Shown piece after piece: positions 21,348 through 32,688 of a stretch of DNA of 64,000 nt (within the stretch, counting starts at the first letter, position 1; the number at the start of each line of letters is the position of its first letter). Origin of the DNA: Arcuatula senhousia. Its lineage: Eukaryota > Mollusca > Bivalvia > Mytilida > Mytilidae. The notes under the pieces were generated by a model, which was not told the DNA's origin, did no database searches, and saw only the letters and a program-made list of their open reading frames with translations. The DNA is taken from contig OZ020311.1 in assembly GCA_963971305.1 (NCBI GenBank), positions 7,936,001 to 8,000,000 on the forward strand. The letters run 5' to 3'. The position numbers and the translations under genes were made by a program.

Positions 21348-24300
21348 CTAGAACACAAGTTGTTCATCTTCCACATACTCCTGGTCCTGATACTCGTCTT
21401 TTAATTTCTTCCACCACGGCTGCCGTAACATACGTAAATGTTCTGTGTGGTCTGCTTTAGCTTTTGTAACTACAGCCAATAAGTTACTGGAATACATTTC
21501 TACATCCTTGTCTGTCACACTGTTAAGAGGAGGAGCCACTGTAAGGAAACAAATAGCTTAGCACAACAAAGATATCATAATATTACACAAATAACAATCT
21601 TTTAAGAAAAGTGATATAAATGTACCAGTTCTAAATCAACTTAAATGATTAGGTCTTGCAATATTGAGTTTTTAAAATAATTTAACTATGATTATAGGAT
21701 ACTATTCGCACGACAATATACTGCCAACAATATTCTTGTCTTTCTTTTTTCATTGATTTACCATTCGGCTGAAAGACACTGTTGGTTATCACTAGGTAAC
21801 CACCCTTTCTGATATAAACTTATAATGTACAAGTGCAGTAATTGAATGTCCACATTAAGCTTTGCTAAAAGCCATTTTACCTAACTGATGTAAAATTATT
21901 CAGAGTCGACATTCAGCATTGCTTTAGACTCCCAAAAAAACTTACAGTGTACAACTTCTAAGTCAACATTTACATGTAGCTTTGCCATAAGAACTAAAGG
22001 CCATAATAAATTCCTAGATTCTCATGCAAATTTCTTGAAAATTTGGGGCAGTGGGCAAATTCTTAATTTTTTTTTAATTCATTTTGATAGACTTTTCTGC
22101 AATTTTAAAGAAAATTGACCAAAAATGAACATAATTTGCCAAACTATCAAAATAATTTGTTGTAGGCAGCTGATTTATAAATCAGGGCAGGAGTTTGTTA
22201 GAATCAAGTATAATTTTTTATATTAGCCTTACTGATTTATACTTAAGTCGACATTGAGCATAAACAATATAGACTTACAATGTACAAGTTCTGAGTCGAC
22301 ATTGAGCCTCGCTATAAGAGCCTCCCTGTGATGTTGCTTCTCTCTGTTGGATCTGGCTGACTTATAATAACGTGCTAACATTTCTGCTGATTTCTTGTGG
22401 CCTTGTTCTAGTTCTTCTCTGCTTGTACAAGCCGACTGCAAAAATTACATCAATTGTATAAACATGAATAAGATATGATGATGTAGTTTTATAAATAAAA
22501 CTAAGAGAAAGAAAAGCACATTTTTTTTTTACATCATTGAGTGGAGATGCCTAACTGAAATGCTAATTCTAAAGTTCTCAAATTCAATGAAGAGACTTTC
22601 AATTCTTTAAGAGTTTTTCAAAAATGCTGGATAATTCATGAATTCAGGATAAGCACATGTATATAAATAGGTTAAGGGATAAAACATTTTATTGCTTAAG
22701 GTTTGTTTGTTTTATTTTAATAAGAGACAAACAAATGTTTCTCCTAATATTTATATAATTTTTGGTGCAATATTTTGTCCTTGTTATGGTTATTTGGTAA
22801 TCAGTTTTAACAAAGATAGACCTGAGGTGTGCCTATTTGTCCTTCAACTTTTATTGATGGACCCATAAATAGATGGCAGTCAAGAAATTTTTCACAAAAT
22901 TAAATATCTGCAAAATGAAATAATATATATAAAATGAATAGAATAATGAGCATAAACACCAAATTAAGTACCTGTGAACTTGAATGAAATCACAAATTTG
23001 TGAAAATAAGTAAATTTACAGTAATCTGGATTCCTTCTTCAACCCCTCCCTTAACCAATCGATTATGTTTAAAAATATTTACTGTAAACTGGGAAATTTT
23101 GCAGCAGTTTTGTTTTCGCTATTTTCCTGTTGACATTGATAGCAGGAATATAAGATGGGCAGATGTATGTGTCATCTATTGTAGTCTATGGATAATAAGA
23201 TGACAGCGTGAATTCCCAGTTTACAGTACTTACTGGTTTGAGTTCTCTGTATTGGTTGATTATCCTCTGTAGTTCTACTCTACGTTCATCTGTCAAACCT
23301 GGAGGTTTAAGTGAAGCTCTTATCTTATTTCGCTTATCTTCGAGTCTCTTTAACCATTTTCTAACCTGTAAAAAATTACATTATGCATAGCAAAGGAATG
23401 ATTCAGAATAGCAAATTTATCTTTTATCTCACATTAATAATAGGTGAAAGTTGTTTCTTGACAAAAGAAAATATATAACATAGTCATATGGATTTTGTAA
23501 GATAAGGATTTTACAAAAAGAGTTAACAACTAAAATTTTTCCTCACTTTATTTTTTTTTAAGTTGCTTGATGCCCTGTGACATTTACTCTTAACTTTCCA
23601 CAGTCAATAACATATTTGCCATAAATATGCTTCTATATTGTTTAAATTGGAGTTTTATTTGTGTTACATGTGTTAAATTTTAGAATAATATAACCTCTTG
23701 TTAAAACTGTTTCTTTCTAGCTTATTCTGGTTGGAACTTTAAGATAAATACGGGACTGATAAAAATAATGAAATTAATAACTTACTGCTCTTTGAAGTAC
23801 TATGGAGGCCCTGTATTTTCTGACAAACTCCTGTCGACCTGACATGCTCTTTCTAGCATGATGACCTCTCCAAGTCTTTTGTATCAAGGCTGCTGATTGG
23901 TTCTGCTGTCTTTGAAAATATCTCTCCAACATGGCTGTAAAATAGAAAGGGTTGTTATAACTAGTACTTCATTTCAATGAGAATACCCTGCTTCATAAAT
24001 TAGACTTTATATTTGGAAAAAAGTTAAATTATCTCCCCCTGAATGATATTTGAATCAAATTCATATACATCTCCATACATTTAACTATCCTCCTGTAAAG
24101 TTTCATTATTTCATTAAAGAGGAAAGTCTTACTCACCTGAGTTTCATGTAAAATTCACTCAAATCAAGCTTAGATGATTGCAAAACTCATGTGATACCGT
24201 ATAGCGGGTTATTTTAGCGGGGTGCAAATTTTGGCGTATTTTAGCGGTCGGACTGAAATCGCCAAAATAAAAACCACTAAAATTTCATAATTTTAGAAGT

Positions 24301-27300
24301 AATGTAGACGATTGGTATTGTATATTTAATCAATAATATTTTGTAAATTAATAGTAATAGTTAATTAGATAATTAATGTCCTACGGCGAATCTGTATAAA
24401 ACTTTGCGCAAAATGTTTCTTGTGAACATTTTACACATATGTAAATCTGTTTGAAATTTTTTTATTAAAACTGCAAATTATCTAAATTATTTTGAGTTGA
24501 CTAATCACTTCACCTGATTAAAGATCAAAGGCCTGATTGTGATCTAATTGTCAAATTGACAACTCGTTTAACTGTCATTGAAATCGTTAATTACACGGGG
24601 ATTAGCACAATAAACAAGGCACATAGTAAATAAATCTGCCATAATTACTGAATTGGTGTGCACTGTTATTTTACATGTATTCAAAAATGAACTGATGAAT
24701 TATAAGTGAAAATAATACTTAATTTTACTTAAAAAATAATACACGAACAGAGGTTATTTGGGATTGCTAGACCGCCAAATTTTTTTCTATGATTTGCTCA
24801 TCCGCCAAAATAAAAACCACCAAAATTTTTGCCATACATTTTTAGCGACAAATGGCCAAATTTTACACCCGCTAAATGACCCGCTATACGGTATGAGCTC
24901 TTGCATGAATTTATTTTAATGAATTTATCGATGATGTGAAATTCATAAAGATTTCCAATTTGTACAGTATATATATTGTGTTTTGTTAAGATCGTTACAT
25001 TAGAATATAACAACTTTTCTATGCACTGACCACCAGGTAGAATTTCCACTGTGTGTAACTGTTTCTCTTTAAATTCTCTCATAATTCTTTGTCGATTTAA
25101 CTGGAGCTGTCTCTGAAGTTCTATGGCTTCTTTCGCCTGCTCTTTTCTCTGTTCTAAGACTTTCTTCTTTAATCTGAAATTACATTTGAAATGTGAATTA
25201 TCTAAAAATGGTTACACGATGAATTGATTCATTTGTTTGTTGAGTACAAAAAATATTTACTCTAAAATCAATACTGTGGTTTCATTAATATTCGTGGGGT
25301 ATCAATTTTCGTGGTTTTTGTTGGTTGGCTTAACCCACAAAAAAAGAAAATATTACATTGATCTGTATGTTGCAGACTTGAGAACCATGAATTTAAGAGT
25401 CAAGGAACTTATCCTTTTCAAACATACCACGAAAAGTGATACCCACGAAAAGAAAATGAATCCACTGTATATCAATTAAAAAATGTTCCTATTTCCTGAA
25501 AAATTGTTGCATGTTATAACAATAAGTAAAGTATGTCATTAGATGAAGCTTAAATACAAGTGACATATTTGAAAAGAGTGTTGATAGCTAGGTGAAACAA
25601 ATCATTCATCAAAACTTTCTCAGAAAGTATAAAGTAGACATCAGTGTTCTCCCCAGAAATTTTTAATAGCACTGTGGTAATCAGTAAAAACATGGTTTTC
25701 TGAAAATTATAGCACTGTGGCCCTAACACATTCTATTACAAATCTTTTAAAGATAGCACTGTGGTAAAAAATATAGCACAGTGGTACCACAGTGCTATAT
25801 GGGCCTAGGGAGAACACTGGACATGCTTTTAAAGTTTTAGCAAGGGAGGTAATCTGAGATTGATTGGATATCCCTTTTTGATGTTAATAGATATATGCCG
25901 GTATCGCAAATTCCCAATCCATTTATTTTGTTGCTTACTTTAATTCAAGCTTTGGGGTGCATAAAAATGGCCTATTTGTTGAGCATGAAGTCTATATGTG
26001 AGTGACAAATGAAATTGTATACCTGTGTTTAAACTTTGTAAAATCTGTCCAAAAATATACTAACCTATACTGTTGCTGGAATTTGGAGAATGTTTGATCT
26101 GCCTTGCGTAGTTTTTTCCTTGTGACAAAACCCTTCCATATTGCTTGAATAGTAACAGCTGCTCTGAAAAATCTCTAGAAACGAAAAATAAAAAAATATA
26201 AAAATAAAATACATGTAGCTTTAAACTTTTTTCTGAACTTAAGCATACATTTGTATAAGAAGGATGGAAATTTGTTATTTCTTTACAAAACACCTAATTG
26301 AACTGAAAAAAGTAAATAAATAATATTCCTCAAAATTCCAAATTGTTTATCCTGTTGTTGAAAATTAGGAAATTTTGATGATTTACCTCATTTTCTGCTT
26401 TCTGAGCATTTCCTGCCTGGAGTAACAAATGAAGTTCTTTCAGATCTCGACTAAATCCAGCACCTTCCCATTTACCTAATAATGGTCTCAGACCCCTGAA
26501 ATTGATCAAACAATGATAAGTGCTTCAATTTATAAATATTGCAAAGGACTAGAGCCACGAACCCCAAATTTGGCCCTAAATTGGGCCATTTTTTCAAATT
26601 CATTTTTGTGAAAAGATTTTTGTGGCCAAGTAGTCTAGAATAATTGCTTGTTACAAAACAAAACCAATTTTAAACTTTCCTGTACTTGTGACGTTGTAAT
26701 GACGCCATAAAATGATGCTAAAATTGAAAATATGTAATTTCAGCTGAATTTCACAATTTTCCACTTGGTTTTTGGTGAAAATGGCAGGGGTGCCACCCCT
26801 CCCTCATAAATGTTTTTGCTTAAATTTAATAAATACATTATTTTCTTCATATTTCACCATAAATTTTGATGGGCGAGGAGTGGTGCCACATAGAAAATCA
26901 CATAATCGTGACTGAAAAACTGGTTATTTTGGCCAAAAAGAGAAAATCACTCATTTAGGCTATTTTATAAGCATCAGGGTACTTGAAAATTCATCAATAC
27001 ACCAAAATCAAATCTTTCTCTTTAAACACCGGTATCCAACAATATATACACACATTTTGGTGTAAAACAACCCAATTTTAATATTTGAGTATTTACAGGG
27101 CCAAATATTGGGGTTCGTGGCTCTAGTCCTTTGTATATAACTTATCTGTCAAAAATCAATATTCATTTCCTTTGGCTTCTACAAAGATATAAAATCATAA
27201 TGTTCATTTTATACATTTTATAAGTACCTCATGTATTAAATTATAACTTAAGAACATTTTCTTCAATTTCATAAACAAAATTTTAATCAGATATGGAATA

Positions 27301-30300
27301 TGAAAATCCAACTACTGTGAATTCATTTTTTTTTTCGTGGGTACCAATTTTTGTGGTTTGATGAAAAAGGAAAAGTTAGTGGAAAGATAAATTTGTGGTT
27401 TGGAAGTCTGCAACATACAGATCAGTGATAAATTCACTTCGTTGGGTATCAAATTTCGTGGGTCAATGCTACCCATAAAAACCACGAAAGTTAATAACCC
27501 ACGAATAATAATCCACAGTAATTTTTAGACAAGCATGACCCACAGGACTTAGAAAAGAAACTATCAATACTTACTTGTATCTTGTACACAATGTTTCTAC
27601 TAATGGTCTGTGACTCTCACAAATTCTCAGTACACATTTACATGCAGACCTGAAAGTATACAAATGTATAGCAGAATTTAAAATACATAAAAATTAGGAA
27701 GATCAATGAGCACTAGTTTTTATTCCTTTCTCTAGTTGCCTAAAATGTAGAGGTACATGCTTTTTTCTCTAATAAACAAATGTTAAATTGGTACCAAGCC
27801 TTTGAAAATAGTAAATGATTCGTTTATTTGCTTAAAGTTTGAAAATGGTAAATTATTCATTTATTTGCTGTAAGTACCGGTATAGCAGTGACACTTTGGA
27901 ATTAATTTTATTACAACTTGATGAAAAGGAGATATGATATAAATATTGAACAGCACAAATTAAGGCTTTAGGCTTCTTTTCATGGCAAACTTGTTAGTTT
28001 TGACTTGAATGTGCACCTATTCTATATTTTGCATTCATAAAAGTAATTGTAAAGCTTATACATACGCTCCAACATTAATTTCATCGCTAACTGACAATTT
28101 ATAGATCAGTTCATCAAGGATGCTTAAGATGAGCTTCTGGTCTAGATTTCTTAACACTATCCTGGATAAAAAAATGTGGAAAAGTAAGATAGAAGAAAAG
28201 GTTTATAAATTTGTCAAAGTCAAAAATGAGCAGATTTCTTTAAATGGATAATAGATGAGTGAAATTAAATCACACTTATTTGTTTGAGAAGGAAATATGG
28301 GCTGTTTCAACTGTTGTGCAAGAACCCTTAACATTCAACTATAATCATGATAATTCTGTCTCTAGCCATTTTTTTTTTCATCATGTCTTCAAATTTCTTT
28401 TCATTTTGAACATAACCTAATGACACATGCCCCTAAAAAAGATTCAGCCTTGACAGATTTTACTGTCTTTTGTTGAGTGTGATTTTTTTAATGAATGGTG
28501 AAAAACTGTTCTTGAATTGAACTGCTGCAAATTTTTATTTTTTTTTTTTCATTTCAGGTTATTTAACAAAAGTATATCTTTAATGTTACCATAGCAACTG
28601 ACCTATTGACCCTGAGTATTTTTGGAATCATATCCATTATAGCTATGACTGTGTCTGGATCATCTGTTATAAGCAGCTGCAGTAACCATGGACTCTGTAA
28701 AACTAAAGAACAGAAAATATACAATTACATTTTAAAAAAGCATAGTTTTTGGATGTAAAACTGAAATATTGAGATATAAAGGTATTACTTGTTAAAGCAT
28801 ATCTAGAAAGTGTTAGAAACTTTCTGCCATCAAGCTGCAGTACTTATTTAAATTTTCTTATTTAATCTTTAGATATTTTACTGAGGGTTAATTTAATATT
28901 ATTCATGTAATTTAGAAATAATTTCACTTTGAAATTAAGGTTACAAAAATGATCTAATAAAATTGGCTTACATACATGTATGAGGTTACACAAAACTCTG
29001 CATAGAATTAACATAGACTGTAAAATTTTTGTGGCAGTTTTATTTTTGCTATATTTTTTTTGTACAAAAAGTCTAGTGCAAAAATAAATGGTTGCTGGAG
29101 TAAAAAAGTTTAATGCTTTGATCAACCACAAATTCAAGACTGCATGAATAAAATTTCAAAAAGAAAGAACAAGAATTTTACAGTACAGTATTTGGCTTAC
29201 CTTTTCCTGGCAGTTCATTGTGACCAGATGCTATATACACTACAGATTCCAATACACCTCTATAACAGGTTAATAGTTTATTTCTCTCCTTCATGTGACC
29301 CTTCAAATCAAAGATCAAACACTAAAATACTGTTTTACAAAAAGAGATACACGTAATCTAATTGATCCCCAACTTGAAAGAGTTATCTTAGAAATTTGTT
29401 TTGTTCTTACATTTGTGTAAATAACTATAATACTACAATATTTAGTGATGTACATTTGAACATGTTAATCATATTGATTGTTGTCCATTATTGTGTTTTT
29501 AAAATAAAATATTTTTTATATCTTATACTTCATGTTTAGTTTGTTTAGTGAAGATGTATGCCATCTCACTATTAGACCCTTTTTCATATCCTTCCAAGGA
29601 TTTAAAAAAATATACAATTTTCTGTATTTTTTCCCCATTTAAAAAACAAGACTTAAGATGATTATACAAATGTAAGAGTGTAATTACATGGTTGTTTTTT
29701 TTTCTGTGAATCTTGTGGTGTTGCCGACTACTGTCAATTTGTTTTTGAGAAAGCAATCCATTTTTACGACGTTGAAATGAAATTCTGATACAAATTTTAT
29801 TCATGTGCATTCATTTCCATTAGTATCTTCACACATACCCTGTCTGGTATTTTTGAATATCTGGCTTGGATGCGTCTAGCTACTAGAAACATGTTATTCA
29901 CTGCTTCAGGTAAAACTTCTGAGGTCACCTGTTGAGCATCTTTTGCAGATATACAGTTTTTTATTCCTGCACAAACTTGACTGAAAAAAGTCATATTTAC
30001 ATGTAGTTACATGTGAATATGTCTCACATATATACACTTCATATCCCTGCCTTTTTTGAATATGTAATCAATACCAGTATATAAATTTGTCTGTATTTTT
30101 TTTACTTTATAAAGGAATATAAGAATACATTAATTTTCTTTAATTTGAACATTTGAAAGTGGATAAATTGAGATTGAATCATTCTTATGTTTCATTTTAT
30201 AATGCGTAGTACCATAGACCTGTATACTAAATTTAATATACAGGTCTATGGTAGTACTTGGAAGTAAATGTAGTTGGAAGTAAAATATATATTTTCTTTC

Positions 30301-32523
30301 CCACATGTATCTTTATTTCAAAATCCTTATACATACTTATTTTCTGTGGGAAACAAAATAAAGGAAAATTGTAAAGAAAAAATGAACATGTACTAGTCAT
30401 GCCGGTATATTGAATTTGATGTTATAATTTTTTTTTTAAATACATGTATACATTTACAGTAGAAGTCTTTTTAAATCATAACACATGCCCGACTATGAAT
30501 CATAAAATAGAAAAAAATACATGTGTTAACCTTAAAATAGCTACTAATGATGTTGCAATCTGCCATTCTCCATCTAGCATGGAGAAATCTTGTTTTAAAA
30601 CAAGTACTAGGGCCTGTAATAAGTTGTATTCCCAGATCTCTTTCCTGATTCTGACACCATCTTTACTGTCCGCTGCTGCTGAACTTAAAATATCTGTTCA
30701 ATTAAAAAAAAAGAAATAATACATTATTTTCAAGTTCATTTCTTTTATGAAAACATTCCACAATTATACAGAAATTATCATGTAACTTAACTACATTGTA
30801 CTTTGCAAGTCAAACTGGTTTGCTGCTTAGAAGACTATACATGTACAATGCATTTGTGAGATATGAAAAAAAACAATACCCCTATAGCATGTACATGTAT
30901 AAAATGGTAAATATAGGACATGTGTAAAAATATTAGGAAAAATCTAAGATTCCATCATTTTTAAACAATATTTATTTCGACCTTTGGCTATGCTGAGACA
31001 ATAATTAAAGAGATATGTCTCCACAATAAATCCAAAATAACAGTGTCTCCGCGCTAATTTGTAAATTCAGATTCAGCCTGTTGAAATAGGCACTTGCATT
31101 ACAAGCAAGTAAACTTTTTCATAATGAATCGTACATATGAAATATATACATCGTTGGATAGAGTATATTTTGCTGCTTTGTTTAGACTATTTTTCTTTTC
31201 ATTTTTATCAAACATTTTTCCAAAGGAACAGTTTAAAGTCATCGTACATTTTTTTCCAAATTAAAACTTAGAAATATACCTTTTGGAAATCTTATACATT
31301 TCATATCAAATCTTACCTTATAGCATCTTATTTAGTACTGTTATATAGCAAAATGATTCGAGAATATTCAGGTGAAATTTGAAGGTAATTTGATAAATTC
31401 AGGTCAACTAATTAACAGTTTGAAATTGGTCAATTTCCTGTTTTATACTCAAATTCAGAATAGTGGTACCTTTATCAATTGAATTTAAATGACACCAACA
31501 GGTTTGACAATTAGGTGTCATAAGAGAAGAAAGAGGTTTAATATTAGGTCAGTGAAGTAGGTGAGCCATGAAGCACCTGTTGTTAGTTTTAAATCATGAA
31601 GCATATCAATTCAGGTAGAAATTTAAATGGATCCAACTGACCATTTGATCAGTAATTATTGGACAGGTGAGATATATTTAAATTTCTACCTGAATTGATA
31701 TGCTTCATGATTTAATACTAACAACAGGTGCTTCATGGCTCACCAACTCCACTGACCTAATATTAAACCTCTTTCTTCTCTTAAGACACCTAATTGTCAA
31801 ACCTGTTGGTGTCATTTAAATTCAATTGAAAAAGGTACCACTATTCTGAATTTGAGTATAACAGGACGCCCGCTAGCCGATAACTCTTGATAAGGAAATT
31901 TGTTTATTGTGACAAATATCAGTCTGTTCGCGTGGTGTTTGATTTTTTATTTTTCACCATCTTTCAGATTTTATAAAATTACAAACAAAATAATAAATAA
32001 AACGATTCGAAAATAATATCAAATAATGTGCGAGAAATTCAGCTATCTGAAGATACTTTTATATTTGAATATACTGTAGAAACACCAAAGTTTAATCGAG
32101 AGGATCCTAGATCTTCACAAGAATGACACTGTTATTTTCAGCCATTTCATATGTTTAATAGGATGATTCGATTCTCTTCAATATGATTTTCTCAGCCTCA
32201 GGGCTATGACACCAAAACAGTGCCGTCGCCAGCTTTCTATACATATCGAAAGCTTTTGTAATGATGTTAATTTATTTCTTTATTGTACATCCAAGACAAA
32301 AAATGACAATTTAAAAACAAGTATGCAATAAAAATCTTAAAATTTCAATACTTAAAAATAAAAGCATGACCAGTCTTGTTCAACATACTGAAATTTAAAA
32401 GGAACATTTTTTACCTTTTAACCTCAGAAGTAAATATGGAATCCGTCTGTCCCTACTTTCAGCGACTTCAGATGCTAAGGTTATGACACGTTTGTCTCTT
32501 GTTGGACTTGGGTTTCTTGACAT
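21348..32523 (-). CDS. IQCB1: IQ calmodulin-binding motif protein 1 / nephrocystin-5 (591 aa)
   Basis: IQCB1 (NPHP5) acts at centrioles and the ciliary transition zone, binding calmodulin and CEP290. Fourteen exons join in phase: 32523-32415, 30693-30531, 29980-29839, 29300-29201, 28702-28603, 28161-28066, 27649-27575, 26495-26387, 26174-26065, 25173-25031, 23934-23786, 23365-23234, 22435-22279, 21538-21348. Residues 1-298 are the helical N-terminal region (SILDELIYKL matches the human SILDEVIFKL). IQ motifs lie at about 304-320 (AVTIQAIWKGFVTRK) and 397-414 (AALIQKTWRGHHARK); a weaker one is at about 425-440 (ASIVLQRAVRKWLKR). The region between is coiled, K/E/Q-rich. The C-terminal signatures REKQHHREALIARL and RQPWWKKL are diagnostic. 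Length is close to the human protein (598 aa). Exon 5 uses the first of two close AGs, because only this keeps frame and gives VLQSPWLLQLL. Confidence 0.95.
23080..23228. mobile_element. MITE, TACTGTAAA family, copy 2, abutting an IQCB1 splice donor
   Basis: Ends TACTGTAAACTGGGAAATTT and AATTCCCAGTTTACAGTA are inverted repeats. On the gene strand the intron after exon 12 starts GTAAG and the element begins at the very next bases, so the donor site ends in MITE sequence. Confidence 0.7.
24195..24893. mobile_element. MITE, TACCGTATAG family, copy 2
   Basis: TACCGTATAGCGGGTTATTT at the left pairs with the complement of AATGACCCGCTATACGGTA at the right; inner repeats of 'agcgg', 'ccgccaaa' and 'aaaaaccacyaaaatt' extend the pairing. 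TGA flanks both ends. It lies in an IQCB1 intron. Confidence 0.75.
25272..25469. mobile_element. MITE, TACTGTGGATTCATT family, copy 1
   Basis: About 200 bases with ends TACTGTGGTTTCATT and AATGAATCCACTGTA. Inner inverted repeats are 'cgtggggtatcaattttcgtgg' and 'ccacgaaaagtgatacccacg'. Four more copies lie at 27313, 39209, 45094 and 58765. Confidence 0.8.
25642..25819. mobile_element. hAT-type MITE with CAGTGTTCTCCC ends
   Basis: CAGTGTTCTCCCCAGAAAT at the left and CTAGGGAGAACACTG at the right are terminal inverted repeats. The interior repeats 'tagcactgtggta' forwards and reversed. GACAT flanks both ends directly (25637-25641 and 25820-25824). A second copy, broken by another element, starts at 53408. 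Confidence 0.7.
26544..27132. mobile_element. Non-autonomous DNA element with AAGGACTAGAGCCACGAACC ends, copy 1
   Basis: Begins AAGGACTAGAGCCACGAACC and ends GGTTCGTGGCTCTAGTCCTT, perfect inverted ends of about 22 bases. The body of ~590 bases matches the copy at 53424-54015 throughout (for example 'gggccattttttcaaattc', 'gacgccataaaatgatgctaaaattg'). No open frame. Confidence 0.85.
27313..27520. mobile_element. MITE, TACTGTGGATTCATT family, copy 2
   Basis: Ends TACTGTGAATTCATT and AATCCACAGTA; inner 'cgtgggtaccaatttttgtgg' and 'ccacgaaagttaataacccacg'. It lies 55 bases from IQCB1 exon 7. Confidence 0.8.
29015..29186. mobile_element. MITE, TACTGTAAA family, copy 3
   Basis: GACTGTAAAATTTTTGTGGC at the left, AAGAATTTTACAGTA at the right. 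Its right end lies about 12 bases from the splice donor of IQCB1 exon 4. Confidence 0.5.
30208..30256. repeat. Small perfect hairpin
   Basis: AGTACCATAGACCTGTATA and its complement TATACAGGTCTATGGTAGTAC flank a loop of about 10 bases. Non-coding, IQCB1 intron. Confidence 0.8.
31437..31865. mobile_element. Large near-perfect palindrome (foldback MITE)
   Basis: Two arms of about 190 bases (31437-31628 and 31675-31865) are almost exact reverse complements around a ~46-base centre. The outermost bases are CCTGTTTTATACTCAAATTC and GAATTTGAGTATAACAGG. Few mismatches between the arms suggest a young insertion or gene conversion. It lies in IQCB1 intron 1. Confidence 0.9.
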
Positions 32524-32688
32524 TTTGGAGAATAAAAATAATTCTTCAGTTTGTTTACATTGTTAATCAGGCGCTTGAAAACCGGATCATATGTGCGTTT
32601 TAAAAAAAATTGTAAAACATTTCCCAACTTCGGAAAGAAGAGAGATTTGACAGATTTTTAGTTTTCACATGATTTTGTAAAAAGTTCA
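32524..32688. promoter_or_regulatory. Divergent intergenic region shared by IQCB1 and HUS1
   Basis: Only 165 bases separate the two start codons, on opposite strands, so both 5' UTRs and the core promoter must fit here unless non-coding exons exist elsewhere. No TATA box at a usual distance was seen. A short less AT-rich patch (TCAGGCGCTTGAAAACCGGA at about 32567) lies in the middle. Confidence 0.7.

Noticed and set aside
28686..28700. IQCB1 exon 5 starting at the second AG (TTTTACAG|AGTCC)
   Set aside because: This shifts the frame into a stop within about ten codons; the AG five bases upstream of TTTTACAG's end region (TTCTTTAG) keeps frame and the family match.
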